NCBI RefSeq assembly: GCF_008973465.1
Contig: NZ_WBXN01000004.1
Location: forward strand, 5,806,501 to 5,870,500
Origin: Streptomyces sp. SS1-1
Lineage (GTDB): Bacteria; Actinomycetota; Actinomycetes; Streptomycetales; Streptomycetaceae
Direction: 5' to 3'
Length of the DNA: 64,000 nucleotides
Shown here: positions 42,891-51,138 of the stretch, piece after piece
Layout of the letters: every line of letters starts with the position of its first letter
How positions within the stretch are numbered: position 1 is the stretch's first letter
Position numbers and translations under genes: made by a program
The notes under the pieces: model-generated
What the model saw: the letters and a program-made list of their open reading frames with translations, nothing else
Databases searched by the model: none
Told to the model about the DNA's origin: nothing

Positions 42891-44411
42891 GTGGATCGCG
42901 TGCACCTCACCCCGCCGACCGCCGCGGACACGGCGGCCCGCGCCGACGCCCTGGCGATCGCCCCGCTGCTCAACTGCCTGCTCCGCGAGGTGGCCGAGCC
43001 GCAGCGCGACGGGGCGGCACGGGCGGACGCGCCGGACGACGAGCGGCGGGTGCACCGGCTGCGCGGCTCCGGCCGCCTCCTGCGCGTCCTCGGCGAGCGG
43101 CGGCCCGCCGAACCCGAGGTGTTCACCGGCGGCGCCTGGCGCCGCGTCGGCCACGCCGAGCTGGTCAAACTCGTCGCCGACGAGCTGCGCCGGCACACCG
43201 GGCAGTCCAACCACGAACTGCCCGCCGAGATGATCGACAGCCGGGACGCGCTGGCCGCCCTGCTCGCCGCCCGCGCGCGGGCCGTACCGCCCGACGACCT
43301 CTATCTGCGCTCCGAGCAGTCGCTCCTCACCGGCCACCCGTACCACCCCGCGCCCAAGGCGCGCGGCGGCGGCCCGGTCGCGGCCTGGCTGCCGTACGCG
43401 CCCGAGGCGTACGCCCGCTTCCCGCTGACGCTGCTCGGGCTGCGCGAGGACCTGGTCGTCGAGGAGGGCGACACGACCGCCCTGGACGCCCTCGGCGAGG
43501 CCCCGCCCGGCTACCGGCTGCTGCCCGCCCACCCCTGGCAGCTCGGCCTCGTGGACCTCGCGCCCGCCTTCGCCGACGGCCGGCTGGTCCGGCTCGGCAC
43601 GACCGCCTTCGACGCCCGGCCGACGGCCGCGATCCGCACGCTGTACGCGCCGGAACCCGACCTGTTCCTGAAGTTCAGCCTCGACGTCCGCATCACCAAC
43701 GACATCCGCCGGCTGTGGCGGCACGACCTGATGCGGCTGCGCCGCACCGACGCGGCGGCCACGGCGGCCCTCGCCGGGCAGGACGCGGCCTGGCTGAGCG
43801 ACCGCGGCTACCGCACCGCCTCGTTCGCCTTCGAGGAGCTGGCGGTCCTGGTGCGCGACGGGCTGCGCGGCCGGGTCCGGACGGGGGCGACACCGCTGCT
43901 GGCCGCCGCGCTGGTCGAGGGCTTCGAGGGCAGCCCGCTGGACGCCGGCGTGGACCCGGCCGCCTGGTGGGAGGCGTACCTCGCGCGGGTCGTCCCGCCC
44001 GCCCTGACGGCGTTCGACACCCACGGCGTCGTCCTGGAGGCGCATCTGCAGAACACCCTGGTCGCCGTCGACGCGGACGGCCTCCCCGCACAGGCCCTGT
44101 TCCGGGACGCCGAGGGCGTGAAGCTGCTCGGCGAGGTGTCCCGGGCGGCGGGCTGGGAGCGGCTGGTGTACTGCCTGGTCGTCAACCACCTCGCCGAGGT
44201 CGCCGGGGCCCTCGGCGCCCGCCACCGTCGGTACGACCCCTGGCCCGCCGTCCGCCGCGAGCTGGCCCGGCACGCCCTCCCCGAGATCCCGGCCCTGCTG
44301 TCGGCGCCCACCCTCCCCGGCAAGACCAACCTGCTGCTGCGCTGGACGGGCGCGGACGGTGCCGACGCCCGCTATCTGCCGCTGCCGAACCCGCTGTCCA
44401 CGGCTGGCTGA
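42891..44411 (+). CDS. IucA/IucC family siderophore synthetase
   Basis: A 506-residue NIS synthetase homologous to, but well diverged from, its divergent neighbour. Site segments are GHPYHPAPKARGG (near 150), PAHPWQLGLVDL (near 210), FLKFSLDVRITNDIRRLW (near 260) and VLEAHLQNTLVAVDADG (near 380). The pair could assemble an asymmetric citrate- or dicarboxylate-type siderophore. GTG at 42891. No DmdR/IdeR-type iron box was visible in the 94-bp intergenic region. Confidence 0.88.
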   Translation: MDRVHLTPPTAADTAARADALAIAPLLNCLLREVAEPQRDGAARADAPDDERRVHRLRGSGRLLRVLGERRPAEPEVFTGGAWRRVGHAELVKLVADELRRHTGQSNHELPAEMIDSRDALAALLAARARAVPPDDLYLRSEQSLLTGHPYHPAPKARGGGPVAAWLPYAPEAYARFPLTLLGLREDLVVEEGDTTALDALGEAPPGYRLLPAHPWQLGLVDLAPAFADGRLVRLGTTAFDARPTAAIRTLYAPEPDLFLKFSLDVRITNDIRRLWRHDLMRLRRTDAAATAALAGQDAAWLSDRGYRTASFAFEELAVLVRDGLRGRVRTGATPLLAAALVEGFEGSPLDAGVDPAAWWEAYLARVVPPALTAFDTHGVVLEAHLQNTLVAVDADGLPAQALFRDAEGVKLLGEVSRAAGWERLVYCLVVNHLAEVAGALGARHRRYDPWPAVRRELARHALPEIPALLSAPTLPGKTNLLLRWTGADGADARYLPLPNPLSTAG

Positions 44412-44544
44412 GCGACGGCCCGGCCCTCGTCGGTCCGGGGCGCATATGGCGCGAAATGGGTACTGGACCCGATGGTCCCGGCCCGCTGCCCCATGTGAGG
44501 GTGAGAGTGAACCCCCGGCCTCCCGGTCACCGGAAGGAGGAGGT

Positions 44545-44889
44545 ATGCCGCACCCGACCCGACCGCACCCGGCCCGACCCCCGCTCCCTCGTGGTACCCG
44601 ACCCCCGCACCGCGACCCCCGTTTCACCCGGGGCCCCGAGACCGGCCGCCCACCGCCGGGCGGCCCGCGCGGCCGGCGTGGCGCCTGGGCGCTGCTGGCC
44701 GCCTCGGTGGTGATGCTGACCGCCGGCGCCATGCTCCCGCAGGGCCTGCTCCTCGCCTCCGGCCTGGTCGCGGCCGGTATGGCGGTCCAGATGCTCACCC
44801 CGCCCGAGAAGCCGGAGCCCCCGCGCCCCCGCCTCCCGGAGCCGGCCCGCCCCGACGCCCCGGCCGACCGCCCGCCCGACGACGCCTGA
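44545..44889 (+). CDS. Small Pro-rich membrane protein
   Basis: A 114-residue protein with a Pro/Arg/His-rich N-terminal third, two closely spaced hydrophobic segments (about 45-62 and 66-84: WALLAASVVMLTAGAML, LLLASGLVAAGMAVQML) and a Pro-rich acidic tail. The ribosome site AAGGAGGAGGT just upstream of the ATG is nearly perfect, supporting a real gene. It follows the siderophore synthetase by about 130 bp. Function unknown. Confidence 0.7.
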   Translation: MPHPTRPHPARPPLPRGTRPPHRDPRFTRGPETGRPPPGGPRGRRGAWALLAASVVMLTAGAMLPQGLLLASGLVAAGMAVQMLTPPEKPEPPRPRLPEPARPDAPADRPPDDA

Positions 44890-44960
44890 CGAGACGCGGG
44901 CGCGGCACCCCGCGCCCGCCGCCGTGGTCCTGTCCGCCCCGCTGTGGAAGGTGGTGACCC

Positions 44961-46262
44961 GTGGGGCATGCCGACACCCTGCTCGCGATGGGCGGCGCGT
45001 TCGTGGCCGCCGCCGTCCTCGCACGCCTCGGCCGCCGGATCGGCCTGCCGACCATCCCGCTGTTCATGCTGGCCGGGATCCTGCTCGGTCCGCACACCCC
45101 CGGCCTGGTCCTGGTGCGGGACGCGCACGACTTCGAGATGCTCTCCGCGCTCGGCCTGGTGCTCCTGCTGTTCTACCTCGGCCTGGAGTTCCAGCTCGAC
45201 GACCTCCGCAGCGGGGGGAGACGGCTGCTCGCGGCGGGCGGCGTCTATCTGCTGCTGAACGTCGGCGCGGGCCTGGGCTTCGGGTTCGCGCTGGGCTGGG
45301 GGCTGCGGGAGGCGCTGGTCCTCTCCGGGGTCCTCGGCATCTCCTCGTCGGCGATCGTCACCAAGGTGCTGGTGGACTCCGGCCGTATCGGGCGCCCGGA
45401 GACCCGGCTCATCCTGGGTGTCACCGTGGTGGAGGACATCTTCCTCGCCCTGTACCTCGCCGCGCTCCAGCCCGTGATCAGCGGCGCGGAGGGCATGGGT
45501 GAAACGATTCTTCAGGCGGCCAAGGCGTTCGGTTTCCTGCTCGTCCTCGCCATCGCGGCCCGCTACGGGACCCGGCTGATCGGCCGCCTGATCGCGGTAC
45601 GGGACAACGAACTGCTCGTGATCAGCTTCCTCGGCGCCGCGATCCTCGTCGCCGGTGTCTCCGAGGTGCTGGGCGTGGTGGACGCCATCGGCGCCTTCAT
45701 GGTCGGCCTCATCCTCGCCGGGACCCCCTCCGGGCCCCGGATCCGCCGTCTGGTGCACCCGCTGCGGGACGCCTTCGCCGCGATCTTCTTCCTCGCCTTC
45801 GGCCTGGCCATCAACCCGGCGGACCTCCTGTCCGTCGCCGGTCCGGTCGCCGCGGCCGTCGCCCTCACGGTCGCGATGAACGTGATCGCGGGCCTGTTCG
45901 CCGCCCGCCTGTACCGCTACGGGCCCGAGCCCACCGCGAACATCGCCACCACGCTCCTCGGCCGCGGGGAGTTCGCGCTGATCCTGGCCGCGATGGCCGC
46001 CACCGCCGGACTCGACGGGCGGCTCGCCCCGTTCATCGCCAGCTACGTCCTCGTCCTGGCCGTGCTCGGGCCCATCCTGGCCGGGCGCGCACACCTGCTC
46101 GCCCGCCTCCTGGAGGCCACGCGGGCCGTTCTGCCGCGCCGCGGCGACCGGCCGCCCGAGCGGCCCGAGCCACCGGAACCGCGGGAGCCCGCGGACGACG
46201 AGCCAGCGGACGACGAGGCCGCCGAGCCGTCCGGGGCCGCCGCCCGCTCCGGCCCGAGGTGA
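44961..46262 (+). CDS. CPA2 family cation/proton antiporter (KefB-like)
   Basis: A 433-residue protein with about 12 transmembrane segments. It lacks a C-terminal TrkA-N domain, unlike KefB. Core helix motifs include LPTIPLFMLAGILLGPHTPG (TM2), GISSSAIVTKVLVDSGR and FHLAFG-like FFLAFGLAINPADLL. It exchanges Na+ or K+ for protons across the membrane. A hydrophilic Pro/Glu-rich tail of about 45 residues ends it. GTG at 44961. It is just upstream of the HipA-like gene. Confidence 0.9.
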   Translation: MGHADTLLAMGGAFVAAAVLARLGRRIGLPTIPLFMLAGILLGPHTPGLVLVRDAHDFEMLSALGLVLLLFYLGLEFQLDDLRSGGRRLLAAGGVYLLLNVGAGLGFGFALGWGLREALVLSGVLGISSSAIVTKVLVDSGRIGRPETRLILGVTVVEDIFLALYLAALQPVISGAEGMGETILQAAKAFGFLLVLAIAARYGTRLIGRLIAVRDNELLVISFLGAAILVAGVSEVLGVVDAIGAFMVGLILAGTPSGPRIRRLVHPLRDAFAAIFFLAFGLAINPADLLSVAGPVAAAVALTVAMNVIAGLFAARLYRYGPEPTANIATTLLGRGEFALILAAMAATAGLDGRLAPFIASYVLVLAVLGPILAGRAHLLARLLEATRAVLPRRGDRPPERPEPPEPREPADDEPADDEAAEPSGAAARSGPR

Positions 46263-46308
46263 CCGGCGACTATGCTCGGTGCGTACCGCAGCCGGAAGCA
46301 GGGGTCGG

Positions 46309-47223
46309 ATGTTGAGAGAGGTCGTAGCCACCCGCTACATCGAGCCCCTGACGTCCGGCGGCTCCGTGCCCGGCGTCGTCGAGGCCGACGACCTCGGCAC
46401 CTACGTCGTGAAGTTCACCGGCTCCGCGCAGGGCCGCAAGGCCCTCGTCGCAGAGGTGATCGTCGGTGAGCTGGCCCGCGCGCTGGGGCTGCGGTTCCCC
46501 GAACTGGTCCTGGTGCACTTCGACCCGGCCGTCGCCGACAGCGAGCCGCACCAGGAGGTGCGGGACCTGCACGCCGCCAGCGCCGGGGTGAATCTCGGCA
46601 TGGACTATCTGCCAGGTGCCCGGGACTTCACCCCCGAGGTCGCGAAGACGTTCCGCGTGGACCCGCTGGAGGCGGGCCGGGTCGTCTGGCTGGACGCGCT
46701 GACCGCGAACGTCGACCGGACCGTGCACAGCTCCAACCTGATGGTCTGGCCCACCCTCGGCACCGTCCCGCCCCGCCTGTGGCTGATCGACCACGGCGCG
46801 GCCCTCGTCTTCCACCACCGCTGGGACGCCTCCGACCCGCGGCGCGCCTACGACCTGCGCCACCACGCCCTCGGCCAGTACGGCCCCGACGTGCGCGCCG
46901 CCGACGCGGAGCTGGCGCCCAGGGTGACCGGGGACCTGCTGCGGGAGGTCGTGGCCGCGGTGCCGGACGCGTGGCTGGCCGCCGAACCCGGCTTCGCCAC
47001 GCCGCAGGAGGCCCGTGACGCCTATGTCGCGCATCTGCACAGCCGCGTGCGGGCGTCCGCCGCGTGGCTGCCCACCGGCTTCCCGACCCGGGAGGAACTC
47101 GCCGCCGAGGACCGCGCGCGGGCGGCGAGGACACAGCGAGGCCGGCCGGACTGGCTCAAGCAGGTCCCCGACCTGCACGGCAAGCCGGCCGTCGAACAGG
47201 ACGGATCGGTGCACCTGGGATGA
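46309..47223 (+). CDS. HipA-like kinase family protein
   Basis: A 304-residue protein. It begins REVVATRYIEPLTSGGSVPGVVEADDLGTYVVKFTGSAQG, resembling the N-lobe lysine region of HipA-like kinases. The catalytic loop is represented by DALTANVDRTVHSSNLMV (HRD replaced by NVDR) and the metal Asp by LWLIDHGAALVF. It lacks the antitoxin partner of HipBA and is a stand-alone Streptomyces type. The next gene overlaps by 4 bp (ATGA), implying joint translation with a SelW-like protein. Confidence 0.8.
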   Translation: MLREVVATRYIEPLTSGGSVPGVVEADDLGTYVVKFTGSAQGRKALVAEVIVGELARALGLRFPELVLVHFDPAVADSEPHQEVRDLHAASAGVNLGMDYLPGARDFTPEVAKTFRVDPLEAGRVVWLDALTANVDRTVHSSNLMVWPTLGTVPPRLWLIDHGAALVFHHRWDASDPRRAYDLRHHALGQYGPDVRAADAELAPRVTGDLLREVVAAVPDAWLAAEPGFATPQEARDAYVAHLHSRVRASAAWLPTGFPTREELAAEDRARAARTQRGRPDWLKQVPDLHGKPAVEQDGSVHLG

Positions 47224-47513
47224 GCGGCCGCGTCGAGATCGAGTACTGCACCCAGTGCGGCTGGCTGCCCCGCGCGGCCTGGCTGGCGCAGGAACTGCTC
47301 ACCACCTTCGAGGCGGAGCTGTCCGAGCTGGCCCTGCGGCCGGGCAAGGGCGGTGTCTTCGTGGTCCGGGTGGACGGCGAGCCGGTCTGGGACCGGCGCG
47401 AGCAGGGCTTCCCCGAGCCGACGGCGGTCAAGCGCGCCGTACGCGACCGAGTGGCCCCGGGGAAGCCCCTGGGCCACTCGGACAAGGCCGGTCCGGACGC
47501 CGTCAGCCCGTGA
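47220..47513 (+). CDS. Rdx/SelT-SelW-SelH family redox protein
   Basis: A 97-residue thioredoxin-like protein. The CxxC motif is near the start (IEYCTQCGWLPRAAWLAQELL), with the family's GVFVVRVDGEPVWDR segment and a final PGKPLGHSD. It is probably a thiol-disulfide or selenoprotein-W-type redox factor. It is coupled to the upstream HipA-like gene and overlaps the end of malate synthase by 11 bp on the other strand. Confidence 0.88.
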   Translation: MSGRVEIEYCTQCGWLPRAAWLAQELLTTFEAELSELALRPGKGGVFVVRVDGEPVWDRREQGFPEPTAVKRAVRDRVAPGKPLGHSDKAGPDAVSP

Positions 47514-49125
47514 GCCGCTCGTACGCCGGCAGGGTCAGGAAGTCGGCGTAGTCGGCGTCCAGGGACACCTCCAGCAGCAGGTCGTGGGCCTCCTGCCAGT
47601 GGCCGGCCGCGAACGCCTCCGCGCCGAGCTCGGCCTCGATGTTCCGCAGTTCCTCGGCGGCGATCCGGCGGGCCAGCTCGGCCGTCGCCTTCTCGCCGTT
47701 CTCGAACTCGACGCCCGCGTTGATCCACTGCCAGATCTGGGAGCGGGAGATCTCGGCGGTGGCCGCGTCCTCCATCAGGTTGAAGATGGCGACCGCGCCG
47801 AGCCCGCGCAGCCAGGCCTCGATGTACCGGATGCCGACCTGCACGGCGTTGACCAGACCCGCGTACGTCGGCCGGGCGTCGAGCGAGTCGATCGCGATGA
47901 GGTCGGCCGCCTCGACGCGCACGTCCTCGCGCAGCCGGTCCTTCTGGTTCGGCCTGTCCCCGAGGACCTTGTCGAACGACTCCATGGCGATCGGGACCAG
48001 GTCGGGGTGGGCGACCCAGGAGCCGTCGAAGCCGTCGGCGGCCTCGCGGTCCTTGTCGGCGCGGACCTTCTCGAACGCCACCTTGTTCACCTCGGCGTCG
48101 CGGCGGGAGGGGATGAACGCCGCCATGCCGCCGATCGCGTGCGCGCCGCGCTTGTGGCAGGTGCGGACCAGGAGTTCGGTGTAGGCCCGCATGAACGGGG
48201 CGGTCATCGTGACCGCGTTGCGGTCCGGCAGGACGAACTTCGGCCCGCCGTCCCGGAAGTTCTTGACGATGGAGAACAGGTAGTCCCAGCGGCCGGCGTT
48301 CAGCCCGGAGGCGTGGTCGCGCAGCTCGTAGAGGATCTCCTCCATCTCGTAGGCCGCCGTGATCGTCTCGATCAGGACCGTGGCCCGGACGGTGCCCTGC
48401 GGGACGCCCACGTGGTCCTGCGCGAACACGAACACGTCGTTCCACAGGCGGGCCTCGAGGTGCGACTCCGTCTTCGGCAGGTAGAAGTACGGGCCCTTGC
48501 CGAGGTCGATCAGCCGCTGGGCGTTGTGGAAGAAGTACAGGCCGAAGTCGACGAGGGCGCCGGGCACCGGCTGCCCGTCGAGCCGCAGGTGCCGCTCGTC
48601 CAGGTGCCAGCCGCGCGGGCGCATCACGACGGTGGCCAGCTCGTCGGCCGGACGCAGGGCGTACGACTTGCCGGAGGCGGCGTCGGTGAAGTCGATGGTC
48701 CGGCGGTAGGCGTCGATCAGGTTGAGCTGGCCGAGGACGACGTTCTCCCAGGTCGGCGCGGAGGCGTCCTCGAAGTCCGCGAGCCAGATCCGGGCGCCCG
48801 AGTTCAGGGCGTTGATCGTCATCTTGCGGTCGGTCGGGCCGGTGATCTCGACACGGCGGTCCTGGAGCGCCGGCGGGCACGGGGCCACCTGCCAGGAGTC
48901 GTCGGCGCGGATCGCGGCGGTCTCCGGGAGGAAGTCGAGCGTGGAGGTGCGGGCGATCTCGGCGCGGCGCTCCGCGCGGCGGGCGAGGAGCTCGTCACGG
49001 CGGGGTGTGAAGCGGCGGTGCAGCTCGGCCACGAAGGCGAGGGCCGCGTCGGTGAGGACCTCCTCCTGCCGGGGCAGGGGCTCGGCGTCGACGATGGCCA
49101 GCGGGGACGGCGCTGGTGCGGACAT
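47503..49125 (-). CDS. aceB: Malate synthase (isoform A)
   Basis: A 540-residue malate synthase A, condensing glyoxylate and acetyl-CoA to malate. Key segments are TDRKMTINALNSGARIWLADFEDASAPTW (near 90), PRGWHLDERHLRLDG, the RATVLIETITAAYEMEEILYEL catalytic region (Arg and Glu, near 225) and the C-terminal DGSWVAHPDLVPIAMESFD. It is the second outlet for allantoin-derived glyoxylate beside Gcl. It faces away from the MobA-like gene, with an IclR-type operator pair in its promoter. Confidence 0.97.
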   Translation of the reverse strand: MSAPAPSPLAIVDAEPLPRQEEVLTDAALAFVAELHRRFTPRRDELLARRAERRAEIARTSTLDFLPETAAIRADDSWQVAPCPPALQDRRVEITGPTDRKMTINALNSGARIWLADFEDASAPTWENVVLGQLNLIDAYRRTIDFTDAASGKSYALRPADELATVVMRPRGWHLDERHLRLDGQPVPGALVDFGLYFFHNAQRLIDLGKGPYFYLPKTESHLEARLWNDVFVFAQDHVGVPQGTVRATVLIETITAAYEMEEILYELRDHASGLNAGRWDYLFSIVKNFRDGGPKFVLPDRNAVTMTAPFMRAYTELLVRTCHKRGAHAIGGMAAFIPSRRDAEVNKVAFEKVRADKDREAADGFDGSWVAHPDLVPIAMESFDKVLGDRPNQKDRLREDVRVEAADLIAIDSLDARPTYAGLVNAVQVGIRYIEAWLRGLGAVAIFNLMEDAATAEISRSQIWQWINAGVEFENGEKATAELARRIAAEELRNIEAELGAEAFAAGHWQEAHDLLLEVSLDADYADFLTLPAYERLTG

Positions 49126-49234
49126 GAGCTGTCACTTCCTTCAGCGGGCTGTGGGGCGAGCGGTCGAGCGGGAAGGCACCGGGTGCCAGTCTTCCCGGAG
49201 GCCGGGGGAAACGCCCGCCGGACGGCCAGGGCGC

Positions 49235-49270
49235 TTCTGATCAGTGGATACTAGTTTCCTCATGGTGGAA
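49235..49270 (-). promoter_or_regulatory. Paired IclR/AllR-type operator at malate synthase
   Basis: TTCTGATCAGTGGAT (49235-49249) and TTCCTCATGGTGGAA (49256-49270), starting 21 bp apart. The first repeat is the most degenerate of the set. It lies in the promoter region of the minus-strand aceB. Confidence 0.62.
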
Positions 49271-49271
49271 G

Positions 49272-49288
49272 TTCAATGGTTTGTTGAT
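49272..49288 (-). promoter_or_regulatory. Degenerate TTCAAC-N5-GTTGAA palindrome at malate synthase
   Basis: TTCAATGGTTTGTTGAT matches the allantoinase palindrome at 10 of 12 arm positions and lies 1 bp from the operator pair. Confidence 0.45.
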
Positions 49289-49336
49289 GTCGAGATTCCC
49301 GGTGGCGGACCGGGGTGGCGCCGGGTGCCACCCCGG

Positions 49337-49939
49337 TCACTCCAGGTGGGCCAGATCGGCCTCCGTGTCGATGTCGTACGGCTCCGCCACGTCCCCGCAC
49401 TCGACGAGCGTGACCGAACCGGCGTGCTCCTTGAGGTAGGCGCGCGCCCCCCGGTCCCCGGTGGCGGCCGCGCTCACCCCGGCCCAGTGGGCCGCGCCGA
49501 ACAGCACGGGATGCCCGCGCACGCCGTCGTACGCGGCCGAGACGAGGGACGACTCGTCCCGGTACGCCGCGAGGACCCGCGCGACCGCCTCAGGGCCGAT
49601 GCCCGGCTGGTCGACCAGCAGCACGAGCGCCGCACGCGCGTCCGCCGCGGCCAGCGAGTCCAGCCCGGCCCGCAGGGAGGAGCCCATCCCCTCGGCCCAC
49701 TCCGGGTTGTCCACCAGGACGCATCCGTCGAGTCCGGCACGCCGGCGTACGTCCGCCGCGCGCGCCCCCAGCACCACGTGCACGCGCGCGCAGCCGCCCG
49801 CGCGCAGCACCCCGGCGGCGTGCTCGACCAGGAGCCGGCCGCGATACGGCAGCAGGGCCTTGGGGCGTCCGCCCAGCCGTCGTCCGCCGCCCGCCGCGAG
49901 GAGCAGACCGGCCACCGGGAGGGGTCGTGAGTCCGTCAT
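49337..49939 (-). CDS. MobA-like molybdopterin nucleotidyltransferase
   Basis: A 200-residue NTP transferase. The N-terminal nucleotide loop is AGLLLAAGGGRRLGGRPKALLPYRGRLLVEHA (9-40), with LLVDQPGI (near 105) and RGHPVLFGAAHW (near 145). The pattern fits the MocA/MobA group that attaches CMP or GMP to molybdopterin, and xanthine dehydrogenase biogenesis is the common context. No molybdoenzyme gene is in the window. ATG at 49939. It could serve purine oxidation elsewhere on the chromosome; that is inference. Confidence 0.86.
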   Translation of the reverse strand: MTDSRPLPVAGLLLAAGGGRRLGGRPKALLPYRGRLLVEHAAGVLRAGGCARVHVVLGARAADVRRRAGLDGCVLVDNPEWAEGMGSSLRAGLDSLAAADARAALVLLVDQPGIGPEAVARVLAAYRDESSLVSAAYDGVRGHPVLFGAAHWAGVSAAATGDRGARAYLKEHAGSVTLVECGDVAEPYDIDTEADLAHLE

Positions 49940-50115
49940 GCGTCCTGCATACCTGACACCTGCGCGACGGGCCGACCCGCAGGGCTGAATTTCCGTCCGC
50001 GCTGTGGCGGAACGGTACGGGGTGGCGTTTACTGACCCGCGTCCCCGGCGCCCGGAGGGGCGTTCGGCGAGGGCGCGCGGCTGGTGGCGCACAACGGCGT
50101 GCGAGGGGGAGAGCT

Positions 50116-50454
50116 TTGTTGCGGAGCTTGGGGCAGAGGTCGGTGACGGGTACGGGCGAGGACCCGAGGGTGGCGGAGCTGCGGACGGCCGTGTCCCGTC
50201 TGCGCCGCGAACTCGCCGCGCATCCGGCCGAGTTCCCCGACCGGGGGATCGCCGAGGAGGAACTGGCCGCGCTGGCCGCGATGACGGCCGGCGGGGCACC
50301 GGAGGCGCCGCGGCTGCGCCGGTCCTTACTGCTGATCGCCGGTGCCATCGGCTCGGTGAGCGCGCTGGCGCCCGGACTCACCCAGGTGCGGGACGCCGTG
50401 GAGATGTTCGGGGCGCCCCCGCGCGGACGCGGCCAGGGCGCGCCCGTGGAGTGA
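50116..50454 (+). CDS. DUF5955-like Streptomyces protein, carries a TTA codon
   Basis: A 112-residue protein. An N-terminal coiled-coil-like region (PRVAELRTAVSRLRRELAAHPAEFPDRGIAEEELAAL) is followed by a hydrophobic segment (LLLIAGAIGSVSALAPGL). Codon 71 (50326-50328) is TTA, so translation may depend on bldA. A TTG start at 50116 after GGGGGAGAG is used; a GTG at 50143 is possible. Convergent with the response regulator gene. Function unknown. Confidence 0.72.
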   Translation: MLRSLGQRSVTGTGEDPRVAELRTAVSRLRRELAAHPAEFPDRGIAEEELAALAAMTAGGAPEAPRLRRSLLLIAGAIGSVSALAPGLTQVRDAVEMFGAPPRGRGQGAPVE

Positions 50455-50457
50455 GGC

Positions 50458-51138
50458 TCAGCTCGCCAGGCCGTGACGGAACGCGTAGACGACCGCCTGG
50501 ACGCGGTCGCGCAGGTTCAGCTTGGTGAGGATGCGGGAGACGAACGTCTTCACCGTCTCCTGGCTGATGACGAGGGCGGCGGCGATCTCGCTGTTGGACA
50601 GGCCGTCCGCGATCAGCCGCAGCACCTCCAGCTCGCGCGGGGTGAGGGGAATGTCCTCGGGGGAGCCCTCCGTGGGGCGGATGCGCGTCGCGTACCGGCC
50701 GACGAGCTGGCGGGTGACCTCGGGGTCGAGGAGCGCCGCGCCCATGGCGACCGTGCGGATGCCGTGCAGCAGACGGTCGGGCGGCGCGTCCTTGAGGAGG
50801 AAGCCGCTCGCTCCGGCGCGCAGCGCCTCGTAGACGTACTCGTCGAGGTTGAACGTGGTGACCACGAGGACCTTGACGGGGTCGGCGACCCCGGCCCCCG
50901 CCAGCAGACGGGTGGCTTCGAGGCCGTCGAGGACCGGCATGCGGATGTCCATGACCACGACGTCCGGGTCGTGCTTGCGGGCGAGGTCGACACCGGTCCG
51001 CCCGTCGCCGCACTCGCCCACCACCTCCATGTCGGGCTGCGCGTCGATGATGGTGACCAGGCCCATGCGGATCAGCGCCTGGTCGTCGCAGACGAGCACC
51101 CGGGTCGGCGCGGCCCCGGCGGGAGACGGTGTGCTCAC
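50458..51138 (-). CDS. NarL/LuxR-type response regulator
   Basis: A 226-residue response regulator. The receiver has the acidic pair CDDQ, the phospho-Asp in VVMDIRMP (near 60) and the conserved Lys in FLLKD. The C-terminal LuxR HTH reads LTPRELEVLRLIADGLSNSEIAAALVISQETVKTFVSRILTKLNL. It is the partner of the overlapping histidine kinase (GTGA). Third gene of a protease-kinase-regulator operon. Confidence 0.93.
   Translation of the reverse strand: MSTPSPAGAAPTRVLVCDDQALIRMGLVTIIDAQPDMEVVGECGDGRTGVDLARKHDPDVVVMDIRMPVLDGLEATRLLAGAGVADPVKVLVVTTFNLDEYVYEALRAGASGFLLKDAPPDRLLHGIRTVAMGAALLDPEVTRQLVGRYATRIRPTEGSPEDIPLTPRELEVLRLIADGLSNSEIAAALVISQETVKTFVSRILTKLNLRDRVQAVVYAFRHGLAS

Noticed and set aside
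41291..44411. A complete siderophore biosynthetic cluster
   Set aside because: Only two synthetases are present; no amine-forming, hydroxylating, export or uptake genes.
42615..46331. Very long minus-strand open frame (1238 codons) over the siderophore and antiporter genes
   Set aside because: Translation is Gly/Arg/Val/Gln-rich with no family; it is antisense to well-supported genes and reflects third-position GC bias.
46309..47223. HipBA toxin-antitoxin module
   Set aside because: No HipB-like HTH gene is adjacent, the HRD motif is altered, and the partner gene is SelW-like.
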